NCBI GenBank assembly: GCA_029945445.1
Contig: JAQSCO010000056.1
Span: 42,384-106,383, forward strand
DNA length: 64,000 nucleotides
Direction of reading: 5' to 3'
Source: Lacunisphaera sp.
Lineage (GTDB): Bacteria > Verrucomicrobiota > Verrucomicrobiia > Opitutales > Opitutaceae
The position numbers and the translations under genes are program-made. The notes beneath the pieces were generated by a model that saw only the letters and a list, made by a program, of their open reading frames with translations, was not told where the DNA came from and did no database searches. Positions 1 to 8,260 of the stretch are shown here, one piece after another. The first letter of the stretch is position 1; each line of letters begins with the position of its first letter.

Positions 1-1262
1 CGGATTGAGGCGTCGACGAACGCCTGGACCTTCGGGTCGGCGACCGTGATGCGGCCGTAAGGGATGGCGGCCTTCGTCCAGTAGTCGCGGGCTTGCGCGA
101 GCGCGGTGGCCGGGGTGAGCGCACGGGCGGCTGAGACATCGTCGGCGGTGGCCGAGCCGGAGAAGATCCATGCGGTGACCTCCGTTGTGCCGGGGGCGAA
201 TTCCAGCCGCCAGCCGGTCTCGGTCTTATCGGACTTCGCGGCACGCGGCAGGGTCAACAGAAAGGGTGCGCCGCCATCGGTGACCACGCCGTCGGCTTCC
301 GTCGCGAGTCCGCGGCCGGTCTTGATGTTCAGCACCGGGAGCGCCGAGCCGGAATACTTCGCGTGGATCAGGTCGGTGCGCGGTGGCTCGCGACGCGGCT
401 CCGTGCCGCAGGCGATCCGGAGTTCGGCGCGGTCCTTGGGATCAAGGGAGCCGGCGATGAGTTCGGCGCGCCAAAGCCGGAGGCCGGCCGGGTAGACGGC
501 GATGGTGGCGAGCGTGGTGTTCGGATCGTGGCCCTGCGGGGCAATGACAGTGACGTCAATCCAGCCGTTCGCGTCGGCGTCGCTGGCGTCGAAGAGGAAC
601 ACCTGCGGCTGGTTGAGCGGGGCGTTGAGCGCGAGGTCAAGCGTCAGCATCGGCGCGCCCTCGACGTGCATCTCGGCCATGCGGTCGCCGAGGCGGAGCT
701 TGTAGCTCTCGCAGAAGCCGAGCATGACGCGCTTGGCCGCGCCCGGCGGGACGCGGAAACGGTAGCGCACGGGGCGGTTGACGCCCCAGGCAACATTGCG
801 GAATTCCGGCGAGACATCCGCCGCGGGCTTCGCCCAGCCAAGGGCGCCGGTGATGCCGTCGAGACGTTCCCATTTTTCGGCGCGGCCGTTGGACACCGCG
901 GGCGTGGCTGGCGGCAGGGCCAGGGTGGTGAGTTCGATCGAGTCGGCGCCGCGCTTCAGCAGCGAGCGGACCACCGGCAGGCGAGGGGAGTCGACCCACT
1001 CCTGGCGCTCGAACTTGAACGGCTCGCCCGCAGCCGTGGCCTCGACGGTCGTGGAGGGTTGCACATAGGGGCCGGGGCCGAAGTCATAGAGAAGCGCGCC
1101 GCGTTCATTGGCCATCGGCTTGTGCCAGTCGTCCGGCACGCCGAGCGGCTGGTGCCAGGTTGGGATGCCGTAGCGCAGGTCGACGACGCGCTCGGCCGCA
1201 AAGGCGGTCGAGCCCAGGGCCAGGGCGAGAGCGAAGGCGACGCGGGGCAGTGGGGAAGCCAT
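1..1262 (-). CDS. Exported six-hairpin-glycosidase-like protein (3' end outside window)
   Basis: An open frame runs without a stop from an ATG at 1262 to the window edge, giving about 420 residues of a longer protein. It begins with a signal peptide (MASPLPRVAFALALALG, cleaved near AFA-AER), so the product is exported. The first ~370 residues look beta-rich. The end reads AIPYGRITVADPKVQAFVDA, which resembles the linker that leads into the alpha/alpha six-hairpin barrel of glycosidases and similar enzymes. I infer a carbohydrate-active enzyme; the catalytic barrel would lie outside the window, so substrate and family are unknown. The gene diverges from the PepE-like gene at 1367. The signal peptide and the continuous frame are solid; the glycosidase assignment is tentative. 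Confidence 0.7.
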   Translation of the reverse strand, partial: MASPLPRVAFALALALGSTAFAAERVVDLRYGIPTWHQPLGVPDDWHKPMANERGALLYDFGPGPYVQPSTTVEATAAGEPFKFERQEWVDSPRLPVVRSLLKRGADSIELTTLALPPATPAVSNGRAEKWERLDGITGALGWAKPAADVSPEFRNVAWGVNRPVRYRFRVPPGAAKRVMLGFCESYKLRLGDRMAEMHVEGAPMLTLDLALNAPLNQPQVFLFDASDADANGWIDVTVIAPQGHDPNTTLATIAVYPAGLRLWRAELIAGSLDPKDRAELRIACGTEPRREPPRTDLIHAKYSGSALPVLNIKTGRGLATEADGVVTDGGAPFLLTLPRAAKSDKTETGWRLEFAPGTTEVTAWIFSGSATADDVSAARALTPATALAQARDYWTKAAIPYGRITVADPKVQAFVDASI

Positions 1263-1366
1263 GGGGCAAAGATTGGGCCGGCGGCCGGCCGCGCAAAATG
1301 AATCTTTATGAAAATTTCCTGCGGGGTTGAGCGCCGGGGAAAATCTGCTCTGCTGCGGTCATTCCC

Positions 1367-2146
1367 ATGCACTTCCTTCGCCGTCTGCTGCTGCCCTGTT
1401 TCCTGCTCATTGCCGCCAGTGTCCATGCCGCGTCGCCCTCCGTGCTCGTGTGCGGCGGCAACATGATGAAGGGAAACCATTTTGCCGACAGCACGCTCGC
1501 CGTGATGCGGACGCACTACGCCGGCTGCAAAAGGGTCGCCCTCGTGCTGAACGCCTCGCTGCCCGCCGAGCGCGACAAGATGGAGGTGCGGCTGCAGGAG
1601 GCCTTCACCCACCTGAACGGCGCGAAGGCGCAATCGCTGCACCGGCTCGATCCGGCGGGGCAGCAGGCGTTGCTCGAAAGCGCCGACGGCATCTTCATCG
1701 GCGGCGGCGAGACCTTTGTGTTGCTGGGCGACCTCTATCGCACGGGCCAGCTCGAGCTCATCCGCGCGCGCGTGGCGGCGGGCGTGCCCTACGGTGGTTC
1801 CAGCGCCGGCGCCAACGTGGCCGGGCTGCTCATCGGCACGACGAACGACTTCCCCGTTGCGGAAATCCCGAGCCGTCAGTCACTCGGCATCTTCCCGGCG
1901 GTCATCAACCCGCACCATCCGGCGCCGGAGACGAAAGCCGACTTCGACGGGCGCGCCGGCAAGATCAAAATCTACCTGCAGTTCAATCCCACCGAGACGG
2001 TGCTTGCGCTGGGCAACACCGCGGTCGCGCGGCTGCACAATGGGCGGGTGTCACTGGAGGCCGGCCAGGGCTGGCTCTATCGCGCGGACGGTGTGCGGGC
2101 GCTCGTGATCGGCGAGCCGGTGCCGGAGCTGGCAAGGAAGCCGTAG
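1367..2146 (+). CDS. pepE: Exported peptidase S51 (alpha-aspartyl dipeptidase PepE-like)
   Basis: The 259-residue protein has a signal peptide (MHFLRRLLLPCFLLIAASVHA) followed by a peptidase S51 fold. Family hallmarks are IGGGETFVLL (residues 111-120), the nucleophile elbow PYGGSSAGAN (141-150, probable nucleophile Ser146), GTTNDFPV (158-164) and VINPHH (179-184, containing the family His). S51 PepE enzymes cleave dipeptides with N-terminal Asp; cyanophycinases are relatives, but length and motifs fit PepE better. PepE of enteric bacteria is cytoplasmic, so an exported form is notable and suggests use of external or periplasmic Asp-X peptides. It is transcribed divergently from the truncated gene at 1-1262 and converges on the gene at 2287-3141. 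Confidence 0.85.
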   Translation: MHFLRRLLLPCFLLIAASVHAASPSVLVCGGNMMKGNHFADSTLAVMRTHYAGCKRVALVLNASLPAERDKMEVRLQEAFTHLNGAKAQSLHRLDPAGQQALLESADGIFIGGGETFVLLGDLYRTGQLELIRARVAAGVPYGGSSAGANVAGLLIGTTNDFPVAEIPSRQSLGIFPAVINPHHPAPETKADFDGRAGKIKIYLQFNPTETVLALGNTAVARLHNGRVSLEAGQGWLYRADGVRALVIGEPVPELARKP

Positions 2147-2160
2147 GGCAAAGAAGGGGG

Positions 2161-2181
2161 ACCCGACCTCCGGGCGGGTTT
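2161..2181. repeat. Copy of intergenic repeat with core CGACCTCCGGGCG
   Basis: The sequence around the core CGACCTCCGGGCG is self-complementary at its ends (ACCC...GGGT). Related copies occur at 55444-55465 and, inverted, at 6855-6876. All three lie just downstream of genes, as expected for a REP-like or terminator-associated repeat. Confidence 0.5.
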
Positions 2182-2230
2182 CCCCAGCGCGTCCGGAGGC
2201 CGCGCTCCGTCCAGCACGCCGACCCGAGCT

Positions 2231-2290
2231 TTAGTATACTATTAGTTGACAACGGCACCAACGCCTTGATGTCAACTAATAGTATACTAA
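2231..2290. repeat. Perfect AT-rich inverted repeat between convergent genes
   Basis: The left arm TTAGTATACTATTAGTTGAC (2231-2250) is exactly repeated in inverse at 2271-2290. One more A-T pair inside makes a 21-bp stem with an 18-nt loop. The arm contains the 10-bp palindrome TAGTATACTA. The right arm overlaps the TAG stop codon (2287-2289) of the minus-strand gene. Its AT-richness is striking in this GC-rich sequence. It sits where a bidirectional terminator would be useful, but there is no T tract. Confidence 0.8.
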
Positions 2291-3141
2291 GACTTGGGGG
2301 ACCCGAAGTCGTAAGTCAGCGTCCACTCGCGTGACTCGCCGGGGGCGAGGTGGAGGGCGAGGAAGGGCTCAAGCGAGAGGGTGTTGCCGTTGGCCCAGAG
2401 GACGCACTTGAACGGGGCAAAGTCGGTGGCAAAGCGCAGGTCCGTGAGCTTCGGATGGGAGAACTCGGCGGCGAAGGGCTGGCCGGCGGGCAGGCCGAGC
2501 TGCTCGAGATGGCCCCCGTGCACGCCGATGAAGGCGCGGGGCATGGTCAACTCGCGGCCGAGCAGCGTGTAGCCCTGGTTTATCGCCATTGTCGTGCCGA
2601 CGGGCAGCGTGATGCCCAGGCGGCCGTCGGCCTGCAGCGCGAAAAAGGGATGCGCGAACCACTCGAGCACGAGCGCGGCGGCGCCGCGGTTCGTCAGGCG
2701 CGAATGCGAACGCAGCTGCCGGCCGTGCAGCTCGACGGTGCGCTCCAAGGCGTAGGACCAGCGCCCGACGGTTTGCGCGGTGCGGAACACGATGCGGGCG
2801 GGCTGGAGCTCGATATGCCAGGTGCACGGCGTGGTGACGGTGATGTCGCCCGACGCGTCGCGGCCAAGCGCACCCGCGCCCGGGGCGAGACCGAGCGCGC
2901 CGTCCCAGAGGAGCGGTTCGCCGGTCGTGGTGCTGTGGCGGAATGCCTCCGGCAAACCCTGGCCGTTGTGCGGCGCGGGGTCGACGACCGGCCACTCGGG
3001 GCCGGTCAGGAGCGCGCCGACGTTGACGTCGTGCACCTGCCAGATGTAGCCGCCCCAGCAGTAGCGCGGCCCGAGCCGGGAGTGCTCCGCGGCGGGATCG
3101 AGCAGGTCGACGCGGAGGTCGGCGTTGGCGAGGGTCAGCAT
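2287..3141 (-). CDS. Galactose mutarotase-fold protein (aldose 1-epimerase-like)
   Basis: A 284-residue cytoplasmic protein with no signal peptide. The sequence is beta-strand rich and has features of the galactose mutarotase superfamily: an N-terminal LGPRYCWGGYIWQV segment, a central ERTVELHGRQLRSHSRLTN strand pair, FAHPFFAL, and a C-terminal SLEPFLALHLAPGESREWTLTYDF that matches the usual closing strands. Enzymes of this fold interconvert sugar anomers or bind sugars. The classical aldose epimerase catalytic His/Glu set cannot be assigned with certainty, so it may be a non-canonical member. It is not clearly in an operon: the gene upstream (to the right) on this strand begins only after a repeat at 3164-3227. 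The stop codon lies inside the inverted repeat at 2231-2290. Confidence 0.65.
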   Translation of the reverse strand: MLTLANADLRVDLLDPAAEHSRLGPRYCWGGYIWQVHDVNVGALLTGPEWPVVDPAPHNGQGLPEAFRHSTTTGEPLLWDGALGLAPGAGALGRDASGDITVTTPCTWHIELQPARIVFRTAQTVGRWSYALERTVELHGRQLRSHSRLTNRGAAALVLEWFAHPFFALQADGRLGITLPVGTTMAINQGYTLLGRELTMPRAFIGVHGGHLEQLGLPAGQPFAAEFSHPKLTDLRFATDFAPFKCVLWANGNTLSLEPFLALHLAPGESREWTLTYDFGSPKS

Positions 3142-3163
3142 GAGATCAGCGCAAAGATTGCGC

Positions 3164-3227
3164 GCGAATCACGCGAATGGACGCCAATGATTCCGGCAGA
3201 ATTATTTTTTGTGTGATTCGTGGGCAA
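3164..3227. repeat. Intergenic 'CACGAATCACGCGAATG' type repeat with inverted ends
   Basis: GCGAATCACGCGAATGG starts at 3164, and the unit closes with GATTCGTGGGCAA (3215-3227), the inverse of the TTGCCCACGAATC found at 27959-27971. The two loci share one repeat family. It fills the gap between the genes at 2287-3141 and 3232-3747. Confidence 0.6.
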
Positions 3228-3231
3228 TCCC

Positions 3232-3747
3232 TCAGCGCAGGCGCATGACGCGCAGGGTGGTGTTGACGCCGTCGACGACGAGGGCGAACTGGCCCATGGG
3301 GCGGGCGTGGATCTCGATTTCCTTCCCAACGAGATCGTAGGTGATCGGTTCAAAGCCCTCCCAGACCTGGCCGTTGTCGAGCTTGAAGCGGTTGCCGCCC
3401 TCCCATTTCACGAACTTCGCCTTGAGCGGCGGCAGGGTGCGCCAGTCGGCGTCGTCGAACACCGGCAGGCCGAACCGCTGGAGCAAGCCCTTCTTCTGCT
3501 CGACTGCCACGGCGGTGGCGATCGAGCGGGCGGCGGTGAGCTCGGTCTGCAGCTGGGCGGTGGCGCCCGACTGGTGGCGGATGAGGGCGGCGTCGATGAC
3601 GCCGATCTCGTCGGGCGAGAGGCGGTCGAGCCCGGCGCGCTTCCACTCGGCGGCGGAGAGGACGGACTTGAGGCCGGGGAAAGTCTGTTGCGCGGAGGCC
3701 ATGACGGCGGTCAACAGGAGCGCGGTGATGAAGGCGGGGGTTTTCAT
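3232..3747 (-). CDS. Small exported protein of unknown function
   Basis: A 171-residue protein with a clear signal peptide (MKTPAFITALLLTAVMASA, then QQTFPGL). The mature part has a helical segment (about residues 28-95) and then a beta-rich stretch, WEGGNRFKLDNGQVWEGFE, that looks like a small barrel of the kind that often binds ligands or peptidoglycan, ending in VVDGVNTTLRVMRLR. I do not recognise a named family. It starts 11 bases after the stop of the ABC transporter gene on the same strand and is probably the last gene of that operon (6637 down to 3232). Confidence 0.6.
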   Translation of the reverse strand: MKTPAFITALLLTAVMASAQQTFPGLKSVLSAAEWKRAGLDRLSPDEIGVIDAALIRHQSGATAQLQTELTAARSIATAVAVEQKKGLLQRFGLPVFDDADWRTLPPLKAKFVKWEGGNRFKLDNGQVWEGFEPITYDLVGKEIEIHARPMGQFALVVDGVNTTLRVMRLR

Positions 3748-3758
3748 GGGGAGAGAGC

Positions 3759-5513
3759 TTAGGGACGGAGAAAGCCGTCGCCAGTATTTTGCGCGGCCAC
3801 GAGCCGGGCAAAGGCGCCGCCCTTGGCCGTGAGGGTGGCAAAGTCGCCTTCCTCGGTGATGCGGCCGGCGGCGAGCACGATGATGCGGTGGGCGTTGCGG
3901 ATGGTGCTCAGGCGGTGGGCGATGGTGATGACGGTGCGGCCGGCGGAGAGGCGGTCGAGGGCCTCCTGGATCAGGCGCTCGCTCTCATAGTCGAGGGCGG
4001 AGGTGGCCTCGTCGAGGATGAGCACGGGCGGGTTGCGCAGGACGGCGCGGGCGATGGCGAGGCGCTGGCGCTGGCCGCCGGAGAGCGTGACGCCGCGTTC
4101 GCCGACAGGCGTGGCGTAGCCCTGCGGCAGGCGGGCGATGAAGTCCTCGGCATTGGCCTGCTGCGCGGCGGTGCGGATCTCGGCGTCGGTGGCGTCGGCG
4201 CGGGCGAAGCGGAGGTTCTCCGCGATCGTGCCCGAGAGGAGGAGGCTGTCCTGCAGCACGACGGCCAGTTGGCGGCGGACCCAGCGCATGTCCCACTCGG
4301 CCTGCGGCACGCCGTCGATCAGGATGCGGCCGGCGCCGGGCGCGTAGAGGCCGAGGAGGAGGTTGGCCAGGGTGCTCTTGCCCGAACCCGAGGGGCCGAC
4401 GAAGGAGATGTGCTCGCCGGGACGCAGGTGGAGGTTGATGCCGTGGAGGACGCGGCGGTCCGGCGCGGTCGGGTAGGAGAAGGCGACGTTCTCGTAGACA
4501 ATCTCGCCGCGGAGGCGCGCAACGCGCTTCGTGCCGCGCCATTCCTCGACGTAGGCCGAGTCGATGAGCTCCTTGATGCTCCCGTAGCTCTCGCGGCCGA
4601 TGAAAAACTGCTCGCTCAGGCCGACGAAAGCCTGGATCGGGCCCAGCACGATGGGCAGGCCGGCGACGAAGGCGAAGAGCGTGCCGAAGGAGAGGGTGCC
4701 GTGGATGGCGAGCAGGGCGCCGCCAGCCATCACGATGAGCGCGATCACCTGGCTGCTGACATACCAGAAGGTGCCGAAGATGGCGTTGAGGTAGCTTTGG
4801 TGCACGCGTTGCCGGGCGAAATCGAGGCTGGAGCGGTCGAGATCGGCCTCGGCCTGGCGTTCCTCGCCGAAGCTGCGCACGAGGCGGAGCGCGGAGATGT
4901 ATTCGCTGGCGGTGCCGGTGAGCTTCTCCTGCGCGACGCGCGCCTCGCGGTTGCTGTCCTGGATACGGGCGAAGAAGTAATACTTGGCGATGCCGTAGGC
5001 GGGCAGCACGAGCGCGAGCACGCCGGCGAGGCGCCAGTTCAGGATGGCGAGGATGACGAAGATGCTGCCGCCATAGAGGATGTTCGGCAGAAACTGGTTG
5101 AGGACGTTGTAGAGCAGCGCCTCGACCTTCTGCGTGTCGAAGGCGTATTTGGAGAGGAGGCGCCCGGTCTTCTGCTGGTCGAGGTAGCCGAAGCTGAGGA
5201 ACTGGAGCTTGAAGAACAGGCGGCTGCGCAGCTCGACCATCATCTGCGCCATGGCCTTCGCGATCTCATTGGCCCCCCAGACGGAGCAGACGTAGTGGAC
5301 GCCGAGCAGACCCACGAAGACGCCGGCGAGCTGCAGGACGGCGCCATAGTCGTGCGCGGGCACGGCGACGTCGATCATCCGTTGGAACAGCCAGGGGCAC
5401 GGGGCGATGGCGAGGGAACGCGCCAAGGCCAAGCCGAGGCCGCGCCAAAGCCGGTCGCGGCTGTCCCACAGGTAGCCGGTGAGCGTGCGCGATGCGAGCG
5501 CCTCGCGGATCAT
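3759..5513 (-). CDS. ABC transporter, fused membrane and ATPase domains (half exporter)
   Basis: I use the ATG at 5513 (MIREALASRTLTGYLW), which gives 584 residues, normal for a type IV half-exporter; the frame stays open upstream but that part is antisense shadow. About six membrane segments occupy residues 20-310. The nucleotide-binding domain follows: Walker A GPSGSGKSTL, signature LSGGQRQRLA, Walker B VLILDEATSALD and switch IAHRLSTIR. Such proteins homodimerise or pair with another half to export lipids, peptides or drugs; the substrate cannot be read from sequence. The start lies 11 bp after the stop of the oxidoreductase gene at 5525, so the two are probably co-transcribed. Confidence 0.92.
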   Translation of the reverse strand: MIREALASRTLTGYLWDSRDRLWRGLGLALARSLAIAPCPWLFQRMIDVAVPAHDYGAVLQLAGVFVGLLGVHYVCSVWGANEIAKAMAQMMVELRSRLFFKLQFLSFGYLDQQKTGRLLSKYAFDTQKVEALLYNVLNQFLPNILYGGSIFVILAILNWRLAGVLALVLPAYGIAKYYFFARIQDSNREARVAQEKLTGTASEYISALRLVRSFGEERQAEADLDRSSLDFARQRVHQSYLNAIFGTFWYVSSQVIALIVMAGGALLAIHGTLSFGTLFAFVAGLPIVLGPIQAFVGLSEQFFIGRESYGSIKELIDSAYVEEWRGTKRVARLRGEIVYENVAFSYPTAPDRRVLHGINLHLRPGEHISFVGPSGSGKSTLANLLLGLYAPGAGRILIDGVPQAEWDMRWVRRQLAVVLQDSLLLSGTIAENLRFARADATDAEIRTAAQQANAEDFIARLPQGYATPVGERGVTLSGGQRQRLAIARAVLRNPPVLILDEATSALDYESERLIQEALDRLSAGRTVITIAHRLSTIRNAHRIIVLAAGRITEEGDFATLTAKGGAFARLVAAQNTGDGFLRP

Positions 5514-5524
5514 GGCGGGGGCGC

Positions 5525-6637
5525 TCAACCGTTCGCGGCGCGCTGGCCCTTGGTGCGGGCGGGGGCTTTGTGGCCGTGCAGCGTGGCGTAGAAGGGGTCG
5601 CCGGGCTTGATGGAACCGCGGGTGACGATCTCTCCGGTGTAACCGGATTTGTAGATCGCGGTGAGCAGCTCGAGGGTTTGGCGCGCTTGGTGGCCCGAGG
5701 TGAGCGGGCGGCGGCCGGCGTCCATGTCGGCCACGAGGGCGTTGAGCTGGGTCCCGTGCGTGGCGCCGACTTCCGGCGGGAAGTTCTGCCAGGCGGCGAG
5801 GAGGTCGTCCTCCTGCGCGGGCGGGACGGGGGTGAACTTCCAGTTGTCGCGGGTGTAGCTGTAAAGGTGGGTGAGCTCGACGGTGGCCTTCTGGTAGTCG
5901 AGGCGGAGGTAGGTCTCCTGGCGCGGGCTGAGCGCGCTGTTGACGATGGAGCCGACGGCGCCGCTGGCGAAGGTGACGAGGGCGAGGGAGACGTCCTCGA
6001 CCTCGATGGCGCGGTCGAGCGTGGTGACGAGCGCGCGGACATCCTTCCAGTCGCCCATCAGGTGCAGGAAATGATCCATGGCATGGATGCCGAGGCCCAT
6101 GGTCGGTCCGCCGAGCTCGGTCTCCCAGCGTCCGCGCCACGGCACGGCGTAGTAGGCTTCGTCGCGATACCACAGGGTGTGGCAGACGCCCACCAGCGGG
6201 CGGCCGAGCAGGCCGCGGTCGGCCAGGCGGCGGACATGCGCCGTGGACGAGCCGAAGCGCATCTGGAAAATGCACGCGGTGTAATTCCCGGTGCGCTTCT
6301 CAGCCTCCTCGATGCGGTCAAGCTCGGCGAGCGAGCCGCAGAGCGGCTTTTCGCACAGGACCCAGGCGCCGGCCTCCATCGCGGCGATACTCATGGTCAT
6401 GTGCTGCGCCGGCGGGGTGGCCACGAGGACGATGTCCGGCTTCTCCTTGGCCAGCATCGCCGTGTAATCCGTGTGGTGGCTGGGGATGCCGTGCTTCCGC
6501 GCGAAATCGCTGACCCGCTGGGCATCGATGTCGACGGCGGAAATGAGCGTGACCCGACCCTGGGTGGCTTCGACGGCCCGCACATGGGCGTCGCCGATGG
6601 AGCCGGTGCCGACAAGTGCGGCGCGATAGGTTTTCAT
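5525..6637 (-). CDS. Gfo/Idh/MocA-family NAD(P)-dependent oxidoreductase
   Basis: 370 residues from the ATG at 6637 (MKTYRAALVGTGSIG). The N-terminal Rossmann fold has VGTGSIGDAHVRA, VATPPAQH and the family signature CEKPLC, in which Lys is the usual catalytic residue. The C-terminal domain has the GIHAMDHF segment with the conserved His. Members oxidise or reduce sugars, inositols and sugar acids with NAD(P). The substrate is unknown. It heads an operon with the ABC exporter (3759-5513) and a small exported protein (3232-3747). A 13-residue upstream extension is possible but starts less convincingly than MKTYRA. Confidence 0.88.
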   Translation of the reverse strand: MKTYRAALVGTGSIGDAHVRAVEATQGRVTLISAVDIDAQRVSDFARKHGIPSHHTDYTAMLAKEKPDIVLVATPPAQHMTMSIAAMEAGAWVLCEKPLCGSLAELDRIEEAEKRTGNYTACIFQMRFGSSTAHVRRLADRGLLGRPLVGVCHTLWYRDEAYYAVPWRGRWETELGGPTMGLGIHAMDHFLHLMGDWKDVRALVTTLDRAIEVEDVSLALVTFASGAVGSIVNSALSPRQETYLRLDYQKATVELTHLYSYTRDNWKFTPVPPAQEDDLLAAWQNFPPEVGATHGTQLNALVADMDAGRRPLTSGHQARQTLELLTAIYKSGYTGEIVTRGSIKPGDPFYATLHGHKAPARTKGQRAANG

Positions 6638-6743
6638 GAAAAGGACGAACGGGGCCGGCGGGGCGGCAATCTCCAAGTGAGCGCAACTATGCGGGTTGGG
6701 CGACAGGAATCATTCTGAAAATGGATGAAAATTAAAACGGCTG

Positions 6744-6820
6744 GGCGGGATCGCTGATCCCGCCTGATGGCTGGAGGGCCCGCGTCTCTGCGGGCCGGCT
6801 CGCAGGGACGCGAGCCCTCC
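6744..6820. repeat. Two adjacent hairpins, REP-like
   Basis: 6744-6764 is a perfect 9-bp stem (GGCGGGATC/GATCCCGCC) with a 3-nt loop. 6773-6796 and 6797-6820 form a near-perfect 24-bp inverted repeat with almost no loop (21 of 24 pairs). Both lie in the 243-bp gap upstream of the gene at 5525-6637 and downstream of the gene at 6881-8197, where they could act as a terminator or a REP element. Confidence 0.65.
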
Positions 6821-6854
6821 ACGGGACGGACGGGTTGGCAGACGGGCGCAGCAC

Positions 6855-6876
6855 AAACGCGCCGGAGGTCGCGTGC
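6855..6876. repeat. Inverted copy of intergenic repeat (core CGCCGGAGGTCG)
   Basis: Reverse-complement relative of the repeats at 2161-2181 and 55444-55465. It lies directly beyond the stop codon (6881) of the ferritin-like gene. Even the flanking GTGCCACCTC resembles the flank GAGGTGGAAC at the 55.4-kb copy. Confidence 0.5.
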
Positions 6877-6880
6877 CACC

Positions 6881-8197
6881 TCATACCACCCCGGCCAGCT
6901 GCAGGATCTTGTTGCCGGTCAGCCGGCGCTCGGGCGGCAGTGCGTGCGGCGTGCGATTGCCGTGCACCTTGGCCACCTCGGTGAAGCGGGCTTGCGTGGC
7001 CTTGACGAATTCCTCGACGGGCCGCGGGTCGCCGCACAGCGTCATGATCTCGGGCAGCCAGCGGTGGCCGTAGCGGACGTGGTTCTGCTCGTCGTTGCGG
7101 TCGAAGGCGAGGAGCGTGTCGGCCTCGAAGTCGTTCAACTCGCGCACGCGGTCCATGACGAGGGCCTTGGTCGGGAAGCTGCCGGCCTCGAATTCCATCG
7201 TCATCATCGCGTAACGCTCGTGCGGCGGCATCTGGACGAGGATGTTGTAGAGGTCGAGCGAGTGCTCGAGCGTCATGAGGTCCACGCCGAGCTTGGGCAG
7301 CTGCCGGTAGCCAAACTGGCTGTGGCGGGACTCGTCCCAGAGGTGGCGCGCCATGTCGTGGTGCAGGTCGAACGGGGCATCGGGCGTGTCGATGAAGATG
7401 GTGGCGAGGTAGTCGACCGCATCCAGTTCCATCATCAGCCAGACGTAGACCATCAGGCGGATGACGCGCGCGTCGGTCTTGGGGTCGACGAGCCAGGATC
7501 GGACGATGGGGGTCTCGTCCGGATCTTGGCTGAACACGCTGGAGCAGGTCGGATACTTGCCGCGGTTGCAGGTGGCCGGATGGGCATACGGGCGACCGGA
7601 CGATTCCCAGGCGAAGCCAGTGGGCAGCGGGGAGCGTGGTTGGTCGCCGAAGAGGCCGCCGTGGGCGGCGAGGGCATGGCGTAGATGCGCGATCCACGCG
7701 GTGGCGTCGACGGTCCCGAGGCAAGGCTCCATTTCGCGGGCGTGGCGTTCCTCGTCGGCGATGAATTCCTCGACGAGCTTGCGCGACGGCCAGTCGGCGA
7801 GGTGGTGCGTGGCCGAGAGGTAGTGGCGGTAGGCGGCGAGCAGCGCGGGCTTGAGCACGCGGTAGAACCCGGCGAGCGCGACATAACCGTCGGCGGGCAT
7901 CACGGCCTCGGTGAAGAGCGAGCGGAGCTCCGGGCGGACGCTTTCGCCGGTGCCGAAGCCGCTGAGCTCGCGACCGCGCTCACGGAGGAAGCGCGCGTGG
8001 CCGGCGGATTCCCAGACGTGCTGGCAGAGGAGATATTTCAGCTCAGGCTCGCCGACGCGGTAGATGAGCGTGGTGGCGGTGCGCACGAACTCGCGCTCGA
8101 CCTCGAAGAGCACGCGCTGGAGGCGGGCCATGTCCTGCACGGCGGCCATGCGGCCGGTGGCGGAGGGGGCGGACGTGGGGGAAGTGGGGGCGACCAT
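6881..8197 (-). CDS. Ferritin-like protein with two putative di-metal domains
   Basis: 438 residues, soluble. Two helical halves each show ferritin-like metal motifs. The first has FEVEREFVR (about 31-39), HVWESAGHARFL (59-70) and EEFIADEERHAREME (about 142-156). The second has MMELDAVDYLAT (about 255-266), WDESRHSQFG and DEQNHVRYGH. The E...ExxH spacing is typical of carboxylate-bridged di-iron or Mn proteins. The link between halves contains HPATCNRGKYPTC. Function is unknown; oxidative chemistry on a small molecule is plausible because the gene lies just downstream of a PhyH dioxygenase on the same strand, separated by a tandem 9-mer repeat. No named family is assigned. Confidence 0.6.
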   Translation of the reverse strand: MVAPTSPTSAPSATGRMAAVQDMARLQRVLFEVEREFVRTATTLIYRVGEPELKYLLCQHVWESAGHARFLRERGRELSGFGTGESVRPELRSLFTEAVMPADGYVALAGFYRVLKPALLAAYRHYLSATHHLADWPSRKLVEEFIADEERHAREMEPCLGTVDATAWIAHLRHALAAHGGLFGDQPRSPLPTGFAWESSGRPYAHPATCNRGKYPTCSSVFSQDPDETPIVRSWLVDPKTDARVIRLMVYVWLMMELDAVDYLATIFIDTPDAPFDLHHDMARHLWDESRHSQFGYRQLPKLGVDLMTLEHSLDLYNILVQMPPHERYAMMTMEFEAGSFPTKALVMDRVRELNDFEADTLLAFDRNDEQNHVRYGHRWLPEIMTLCGDPRPVEEFVKATQARFTEVAKVHGNRTPHALPPERRLTGNKILQLAGVV

Positions 8198-8208
8198 GGG
8201 TATTTTTA

Positions 8209-8248
8209 TATAGGCCCTATAGGCCCCATAAGACCTATAGGGCCTATA
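8209..8248. repeat. Tandem 9-mer TATAGGCCC-type repeat forming a 15-bp inverted repeat
   Basis: About four and a half 9-base units (TATAGGCCC, TATAGGCCC, CATAAGACC, TATAGGGCC) lie in the 63-bp gap between two minus-strand genes. The first 15 bases (8209-8223) are the exact inverse of 8234-8248, with a 10-base loop. The array is therefore both a tandem repeat and a hairpin. No T tract follows on either strand. Confidence 0.75.
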
Positions 8249-8260
8249 AAAGACTCTCGC

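Noticed and set aside
3789..5591. 600-codon plus-strand frame opposite the ABC transporter
   Set aside because: Repetitive Ala/Glu/Gly/Asp-rich composition typical of a GC shadow; the minus strand carries all ABC motifs.
8209..8248. Short tandem units considered as a CRISPR remnant
   Set aside because: Units are 9 bases without spacers and no cas genes are present.
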